Positions 59,183-64,000 of a stretch of DNA of 64,000 nt are shown here, piece after piece. Below the pieces are notes generated by a model. It saw nothing but the letters and a program-made list of their open reading frames with translations. It was not told where the DNA came from and searched no databases. Within the stretch, counting starts at the first letter, position 1. Each line of letters opens with the position of its first letter. The translations under genes and the position numbers were made by a program. This stretch comes from Parabacteroides chongii (GTDB lineage: Bacteria; Bacteroidota; Bacteroidia; Bacteroidales; Tannerellaceae): contig NZ_CP120849.1 of the NCBI RefSeq assembly GCF_029581355.1, positions 3,752,501 through 3,816,500 of the forward strand, in the 5' to 3' direction.

Positions 59183-60565
59183 ATGCAAAAGTCCGACTGC
59201 ATTATCGGTGTGGAACATGTCTCCAAGTTCTTTGGCGACAAGGCCGTGCTGAATGATGTAAATTTGTTTGTCCGCAAGGGCGAGTTTGTTACTATTTTAG
59301 GACCTTCCGGTTGTGGAAAAACAACCTTGTTACGTCTGATAGCCGGATTTCAGACAGCTTCGGAAGGGGAGATCTCTATTGCAGGAAAAGAAATAACGCA
59401 AACGCCGCCGCACAAACGTCCGGTCAACACGGTGTTCCAGAAATATGCATTATTCCCTCACCTGAACGTTTTTAATAATATTGCTTTCGGTCTGAAACTG
59501 AAGAAGCTACCGTCTGCCGTGATCGAGAAAAAGGTCAAACAGGCGTTGAAGATGGTAGGTATGACCGACTACGAATACCGCGATGTGGATTCCCTTTCGG
59601 GCGGACAGCAACAGCGTGTGGCGATTGCCCGTGCCATCGTGAACGAACCGGAAGTGTTGCTGCTCGACGAACCGCTGGCTGCCCTCGACCTGAAGATGCG
59701 CAAGGATATGCAGATGGAGTTGAAGGAAATGCATAAATCGCTCGGTATCACTTTTGTTTACGTAACTCACGACCAGGAGGAGGCATTGACTCTGAGCGAT
59801 ACGATCGTCGTTATGAGTGAAGGCCGTATCCAGCAGATCGGAACTCCCATCGATATTTATAACGAACCGATCAATTCGTTCGTTGCCGACTTCATCGGTG
59901 AAAGTAACATCCTAAACGGATTGATGATCAAAGATAAACAAGTCTCTTTTGCCGGACATGACTTTGAGTGTGTCGATGAAGGCTTTGGAGAGCAGGCACC
60001 GGTAGATGTCGTGATCCGTCCGGAAGATATCTATATTTTCGATCCGTCGGAAGCGGCGATGCTGACCGGTACGGTGACATCTTCTATCTTTAAAGGAGTC
60101 CATTATGAAATGATGGTACAGACTCCCGAAGGTTATGAATTTATGGTGCAGGACTATCATTGTTTCGATGCGGGACAGGAGGTCGGATTACTGGTGAAAC
60201 CTTTCGATATACATGTCATGAAGAAAGAGCGCGTCTGCAATACGTTTGAAGGCAAAATGATCGATCCGACGCATGTCGAGTTTCTGGGAACAACCTTTGA
60301 ATGCAAGGAAGTGACGGATGTGGAAGGCGATACTCCGGTAAAAGTCGAGGTTGATTTCCGCCATGTCATTCTGGAAGACAATGAGGAAGACGGTACACTG
60401 ACGGGTGAAGTGAAATTTATCCTTTATAAAGGAAACCATTATCATCTGACCGTGTTTACAGACTGGGACGAAGATATTTTCGTCGATACGACAGATGTTT
60501 GGGATGACGGTGACCGTGTCGGTATCCGGATTGCCCCTGAAAATATACGTATTATTCATAACTAA
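59183..60565 (+). CDS. potA: Spermidine/putrescine ABC transporter ATP-binding protein
   Basis: 460 residues, longer than the E. coli type (about 380). The ATPase domain (1-235) has Walker A GPSGCGKT (40-47), signature LSGGQQQR and Walker [12 protein letters not shown]. The C-terminal part contains two similar TOBE-like units, about 275-350 ([30 protein letters not shown]) and about 375-458 ([30 protein letters not shown]), suggesting an internal duplication. It powers polyamine import with PotB, PotC and PotD, encoded directly downstream. Confidence 0.95.
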   Translation: MQKSDCIIGVEHVSKFFGDKAVLNDVNLFVRKGEFVTILGPSGCGKTTLLRLIAGFQTASEGEISIAGKEITQTPPHKRPVNTVFQKYALFPHLNVFNNIAFGLKLKKLPSAVIEKKVKQALKMVGMTDYEYRDVDSLSGGQQQRVAIARAIVNEPEVLLLDEPLAALDLKMRKDMQMELKEMHKSLGITFVYVTHDQEEALTLSDTIVVMSEGRIQQIGTPIDIYNEPINSFVADFIGESNILNGLMIKDKQVSFAGHDFECVDEGFGEQAPVDVVIRPEDIYIFDPSEAAMLTGTVTSSIFKGVHYEMMVQTPEGYEFMVQDYHCFDAGQEVGLLVKPFDIHVMKKERVCNTFEGKMIDPTHVEFLGTTFECKEVTDVEGDTPVKVEVDFRHVILEDNEEDGTLTGEVKFILYKGNHYHLTVFTDWDEDIFVDTTDVWDDGDRVGIRIAPENIRIIHN

Positions 60566-60576
60566 AAGGGAAGGAA

Positions 60577-61377
60577 GTGATAAATAAAGTTGCAGCTTTT
60601 TTCATGCGTCGCAGGAACTGGACAATTCCTTACGCACTATTTCTGGCAGTATTCGTAGTCATGCCGTTGCTCTTGATCGTCCTGTATGCGTTTACAGATA
60701 CGGAAGGAGCCTTTACTTTTGCCAATTTCCGTAAGTTTATGATGCATCCCGAGGCGATGAATACTTTTGTCTATTCGATCGGGATTGCTATTATAATCAC
60801 GTTAGTATGCCTGATACTGGGATATCCCGCCGCTTATATATTGAGCCAGGCCCGGTTCAATACTTCCCGTACAATGGTCGTACTGTTTATCTTGCCGATG
60901 TGGGTGAACATCCTGATCCGTACGCTGGCAACGGTCGCCCTGTTCGACTTTCTGAACCTGCCGCTGGGCGAGGGAGCTTTGATCTTCGGTATGGTGTATA
61001 ACTTCCTGCCGTTTATGATCTATCCGATCTACAATACGTTGCAGAAGATGGACCGTAACCTGATCGAGGCGGCACAGGACTTGGGGGCTAATCCCTTTCA
61101 GGTGTTTATGAAGACAATCTTTCCTTTGTCGATGCCTGGTGTGATGAGCGGTATCGTGATGGTCTTTATGCCGACCGTATCGACATTCGCCATTGCCGAG
61201 TTGTTGACAATGAATAATATCAAGCTGTTCGGTACGACCGTTCAGGAAAATATCAATAACGGAATGTGGAACTATGGAGCCGCCCTTTCTCTGATCATGT
61301 TGCTGCTGATCGGCATTACGATCTTGTTCACCAATGAGGAAGATAATGCTTCAAATGAAGGAGGAGGTGTGATATGA
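60577..61377 (+). CDS. potB: Spermidine/putrescine ABC transporter permease
   Basis: 266 residues with about six membrane spans. GTG at 60577 is used as start (GGGAAGGAA upstream as ribosome-binding site). The EAA-type loop EAAQDLGANPFQVFMKTIFPLSMPG, which contacts PotA, is present (split EAAQDLGANP and FPLSMPG). It lies 11 bp after potA and overlaps potC by 4 bp. It is one half of the membrane channel for polyamine import. Confidence 0.93.
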   Translation: MINKVAAFFMRRRNWTIPYALFLAVFVVMPLLLIVLYAFTDTEGAFTFANFRKFMMHPEAMNTFVYSIGIAIIITLVCLILGYPAAYILSQARFNTSRTMVVLFILPMWVNILIRTLATVALFDFLNLPLGEGALIFGMVYNFLPFMIYPIYNTLQKMDRNLIEAAQDLGANPFQVFMKTIFPLSMPGVMSGIVMVFMPTVSTFAIAELLTMNNIKLFGTTVQENINNGMWNYGAALSLIMLLLIGITILFTNEEDNASNEGGGVI

Positions 61378-62165
61378 TGACGAAAATAATGGCGAAAGCC
61401 TACCTGTGGCTGCTTCTTATCCTACTTTATTCCCCGATCCTGATCATTATGATCTTCTCTTTTACCGAGGCGAAGGTGCTCGGTAACTGGACCGGTTTCT
61501 CAACAAAACTGTATAGTTCGCTGTTTACCGGAGGTGTACAACGCTCGCTGGTAGGGGCTTTGTGGAATACATTTGCGATCGCTATGCTGGCAGCATCGAT
61601 CTCGACAATTCTGGGAAGTATTGCGGCTGTAGGTATCTTTAACCTGAGGTCCCGTCCGCGCCAGGTAATGAATTTTACGAATGCCATACCGATGATGAAT
61701 GCCGATATCATCACCGGTGTTTCTCTGTTTTTGCTGTTTGTCAGCTTGGGAGTTTCCCAGGGATTCACGACTGTCGTGCTGGCGCATATCACCTTTTGTA
61801 CGCCTTATGTGGTATTGAGCGTGATGCCGCGTCTGAAAAAGATGAACCAGAATGTGTATGAAGCGGCACTCGATCTGGGAGCAACCCCGTTCCAGGCACT
61901 CCGTAAAGTGATCCTGCCGGAGATTCGTCCGGGAATGATCAGTGGCTTTATCCTGGCTTTTACTCTTTCGATCGATGATTTTGCCGTTACGATCTTTACG
62001 ATTGGTAACGAAGGGCTGGAGACACTTTCCACCTTTATCTATGCGGATGCCCGGAAGGGAGGGCTTACCCCTGAACTGCGTCCGTTGTCGACGATCATCT
62101 TTGTCACCGTACTGGTATTGCTGATCGTGATCAATAAGAGAGCCGATAAATCATCCGCTAAGTAG
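61374..62165 (+). CDS. potC: Spermidine/putrescine ABC transporter permease
   Basis: 263 residues, about six spans, the second channel subunit. The EAA loop is EAALDLGATPFQALRKVILP, with ISGFILAFTLSIDDFAV following, as in PotC. The ATG at 61374 overlaps the potB stop (ATGA), so translation is coupled. The C-terminal end is short and basic. Confidence 0.93.
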   Translation: MMTKIMAKAYLWLLLILLYSPILIIMIFSFTEAKVLGNWTGFSTKLYSSLFTGGVQRSLVGALWNTFAIAMLAASISTILGSIAAVGIFNLRSRPRQVMNFTNAIPMMNADIITGVSLFLLFVSLGVSQGFTTVVLAHITFCTPYVVLSVMPRLKKMNQNVYEAALDLGATPFQALRKVILPEIRPGMISGFILAFTLSIDDFAVTIFTIGNEGLETLSTFIYADARKGGLTPELRPLSTIIFVTVLVLLIVINKRADKSSAK

Positions 62166-62187
62166 CATCAAAAACAGGAATAGAAGA

Positions 62188-63516
62188 ATGAATAGACTGA
62201 TTAAAATAATATGTGTGCTGGTTGCTTGTCTGGGTGTTTTGTCTTCCTGTGCACGCACGGAGAAGGAACGCAGCAAAATATTGAAGATATACAACTGGGC
62301 AGATTATATCGATGAAGATATCCTGGATGAGTTCCCGGTCTGGTATAAAGAACAGACCGGCGAAGACATCCGCATCATCTACCAGGTTTTCGATATCAAC
62401 GAGATCATGTTGACCAAGATCGAACGAGGTCATGAAGATTTCGATCTGATTTGTCCTTCCGAATATATTATCGAGCGAATGCTGAAAAAGGGCTTGTTGC
62501 TTCCTATCGACCGCAATTTCGGTAAGACTCCCGATTATCTGGATAACATATCTCCCTATATTCAGGAACAATTGAATAAACTGAGCCAGCCGGGTATGAA
62601 AACGACCGACTATGTGGTTCCTTATATGTGGGGAACGGCCGGTTTGTTATATAATAAAAAGTTTGTATCGAAGGATGAAGTAATGACCTGGGATTGTTTG
62701 TGGAATCCTAGGTATAAGAACAAGATCCTGATGAAAGACAGCTATCGCGATGCCTATGGTACGGCTATTATCTACGCCCATGCCAAAGAGTTGGCCGACG
62801 GAACCGTTACGGTAGAACAGCTGATGAACGACAACTCGCCGGAAGCCATCGCCATCGCAGAAGATTATCTGAAACGGATGAAACCCAATATCGCCGGATG
62901 GGAAGCCGACTTCGGTAAGGAGATGATGACCAAGAACAAAGCATGGCTGAACCTGACCTGGAGCGGTGACGCCGTTTGGGCTATGGAAGAGGCGGATGCT
63001 GTCGGTGTCGAACTGGGGTACGAAGTCCCTCTGGAAGGCAGTAATATCTGGTATGACGGCTGGGCGATCCCTAAATATGCCCGTAATGTAAAAGCTGCCA
63101 GTTATTTTCTTGATTATCTTTGTCGTGCGGATATTGCTTTGCGTAATATGGATGCCAATGGGTATGTGAGTGCCGTGGCTACTCCCGAAATACTGGAAGC
63201 AAAGATAGACACGACGGTTGAAGAGTTCTCGAACCTCAGCTATTTCTTTGGCCCCGGAAACGATAGTATCCAAATCAATCCGGTGCAATATCCCGACCAC
63301 AAGGTGGTGGAGCGGTGTGCCATGATCCGTGATTTCGGCGACGAGACCGAACTGGTACTGGAAATGTGGAGCCGCGTAAAAGGGGATAACCTGAATACGG
63401 GGATCGTTTTGTTGATCTTTGCCGTCTTCGGCCTGTTATTGGTCTGGGTACTTTACCGCAGAATACGTGAATATAAACAGAAAAAGCGTTATCACAGACG
63501 TCGCAGACGCTGGTGA
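62188..63516 (+). CDS. potD: Spermidine/putrescine-binding lipoprotein with C-terminal membrane anchor
   Basis: 442 residues, longer than PotD (about 350). A lipoprotein signal ends at Cys21 (LGVLSS-C), the binding domain (about 30-395) has LKIYNWADYIDEDIL, the polyamine-site motif YMWGTAGLLYNKKF and LNLTWSGDAVWAMEEADA. After it a hydrophobic span (about 404-423, TGIVLLIFAVFGLLLVWVLY) leads to a strongly basic tail rich in Arg and Lys. Two anchors on one binding protein are unusual; it would be held at the inner membrane beside the permease. Confidence 0.92.
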   Translation: MNRLIKIICVLVACLGVLSSCARTEKERSKILKIYNWADYIDEDILDEFPVWYKEQTGEDIRIIYQVFDINEIMLTKIERGHEDFDLICPSEYIIERMLKKGLLLPIDRNFGKTPDYLDNISPYIQEQLNKLSQPGMKTTDYVVPYMWGTAGLLYNKKFVSKDEVMTWDCLWNPRYKNKILMKDSYRDAYGTAIIYAHAKELADGTVTVEQLMNDNSPEAIAIAEDYLKRMKPNIAGWEADFGKEMMTKNKAWLNLTWSGDAVWAMEEADAVGVELGYEVPLEGSNIWYDGWAIPKYARNVKAASYFLDYLCRADIALRNMDANGYVSAVATPEILEAKIDTTVEEFSNLSYFFGPGNDSIQINPVQYPDHKVVERCAMIRDFGDETELVLEMWSRVKGDNLNTGIVLLIFAVFGLLLVWVLYRRIREYKQKKRYHRRRRRW

Positions 63517-63533
63517 ATAGATTATTATGAAGT

Positions 63534-64000
63534 ATGGATGGAATTAAAAACTTGATTATAGACTTTGGTGGGGTGATTATCAATCTGACCCGTAACCGTT
63601 GCGTGGAGGCCTTTGAAAGTTTCGGTGTACCCAATGTCCGCGACTGTATTTTGAACAGCAAGGACTTGTTCATGCAGATAGAAATAGGCACTATCACATC
63701 GACGGAGTTCAGGGATGGGATCCGCCACCTGACCCGTCAGCATCTGACCGATGAACAGATCGATGCTGCCTGGATCGCCATGCTCGACGATATTCCCGCT
63801 TATAAGCTGGAACTGTTGATGGAACTTCGTAAGAAATACAACACGATGCTGCTCAGCAACACGAACGAGATCCATTGGCAATGGGCGGAAAAGAACAGCT
63901 TTGCTTATCAGGGTCATCATGCCGGGGATTTTTTCAATAAGATCTACCTTTCTTACGAGCTGAATATGCTGAAACCCAATGCTGATATCTTTGAATATGT
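63534..64000 (+). CDS. HAD-superfamily hydrolase, 3' end cut by window edge
   Basis: About 155 residues visible from ATG 63534, open to the right edge. Motif I IIDFGGVIINL (nucleophile Asp10), motif II in TMLLSNTNEIH and the cap helices fit YihX-like HAD phosphatases (alpha-D-glucose-1-phosphate or similar substrates). The C-terminal motif III/IV, expected after LKPNADIFEY, lies outside. It begins 17 bp after potD, so it may be cotranscribed; no functional link is evident. Confidence 0.85.
   Translation, partial: MDGIKNLIIDFGGVIINLTRNRCVEAFESFGVPNVRDCILNSKDLFMQIEIGTITSTEFRDGIRHLTRQHLTDEQIDAAWIAMLDDIPAYKLELLMELRKKYNTMLLSNTNEIHWQWAEKNSFAYQGHHAGDFFNKIYLSYELNMLKPNADIFEY

Overview
The window is a chromosomal segment of a gut Bacteroidales bacterium. 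Parabacteroides is my best guess, but this is inference from gene content only. The evidence is a SusC/SusD pair, many lipoproteins with Bacteroidales-type lipoboxes, a Nudix-type AraR regulator, a large fimbrillin operon behind an XerC/D-like recombinase, and repeated promoter -7 elements of the Bacteroides form TAnnTTTG, some with a TTG/TTTG at -33.

Layout. 1-7600: the end of an unknown gene, then a SusC/SusD outer-membrane uptake pair and a carboxyltransferase-like protein whose metal site is altered. 7720-16875: an arabinose/galactose block. On the minus strand galM, a sugar permease, galK, the AraR-type regulator, tkt and rpiB read as one series, with a GH51 arabinofuranosidase divergent from it. 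The enzymes would release, import, mutarotate and feed sugars into the pentose phosphate pathway. 17022-18914: an AAA/PD-(D/E)XK protein and a CGGC-domain protein. 19195-25358: a four-gene Wadjet-like (JetABCD/MksFEBG-type) SMC operon. 26066-28639: a lone, very A+T-rich SIR2-TPR protein with a consensus promoter. These last two form a likely defence island.

28757-41802 is the most interesting part. It starts with a strictly periodic array of 12-bp palindromic sites (five full copies every 22 bp plus an in-register half site). A tyrosine recombinase follows. Next is a 418-bp segment bounded by perfect 23-bp inverted repeats, carrying one consensus promoter that points AWAY from the downstream operon. 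Last is an eight-gene fimbrial operon (DUF3575/OmpA-like, anchor-like lipoprotein, five fimbrillin-like lipoproteins, BACON-domain tip protein). This reads as a phase-variable switch assembled in the OFF orientation.

42282-51716: an Rpn-like nuclease, HU protein, small proteins, DUF1062 protein, nitroreductase, RelE-type toxin-antitoxin pair, heterodimeric ABC exporter with one degenerate ATP site, and a TPR-like protein. 52014-64000: a ribose/nucleoside salvage operon (ribokinase, nucleoside hydrolase, sugar transporter), a 251-residue unknown with GtrA/GtrB-type genes, msrA and uraA divergent from a 22-bp palindrome that carries a -7 element on each strand, and a potABCD polyamine transport operon followed by a truncated HAD hydrolase. 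No tRNA, rRNA, CRISPR array or insertion sequence was seen.
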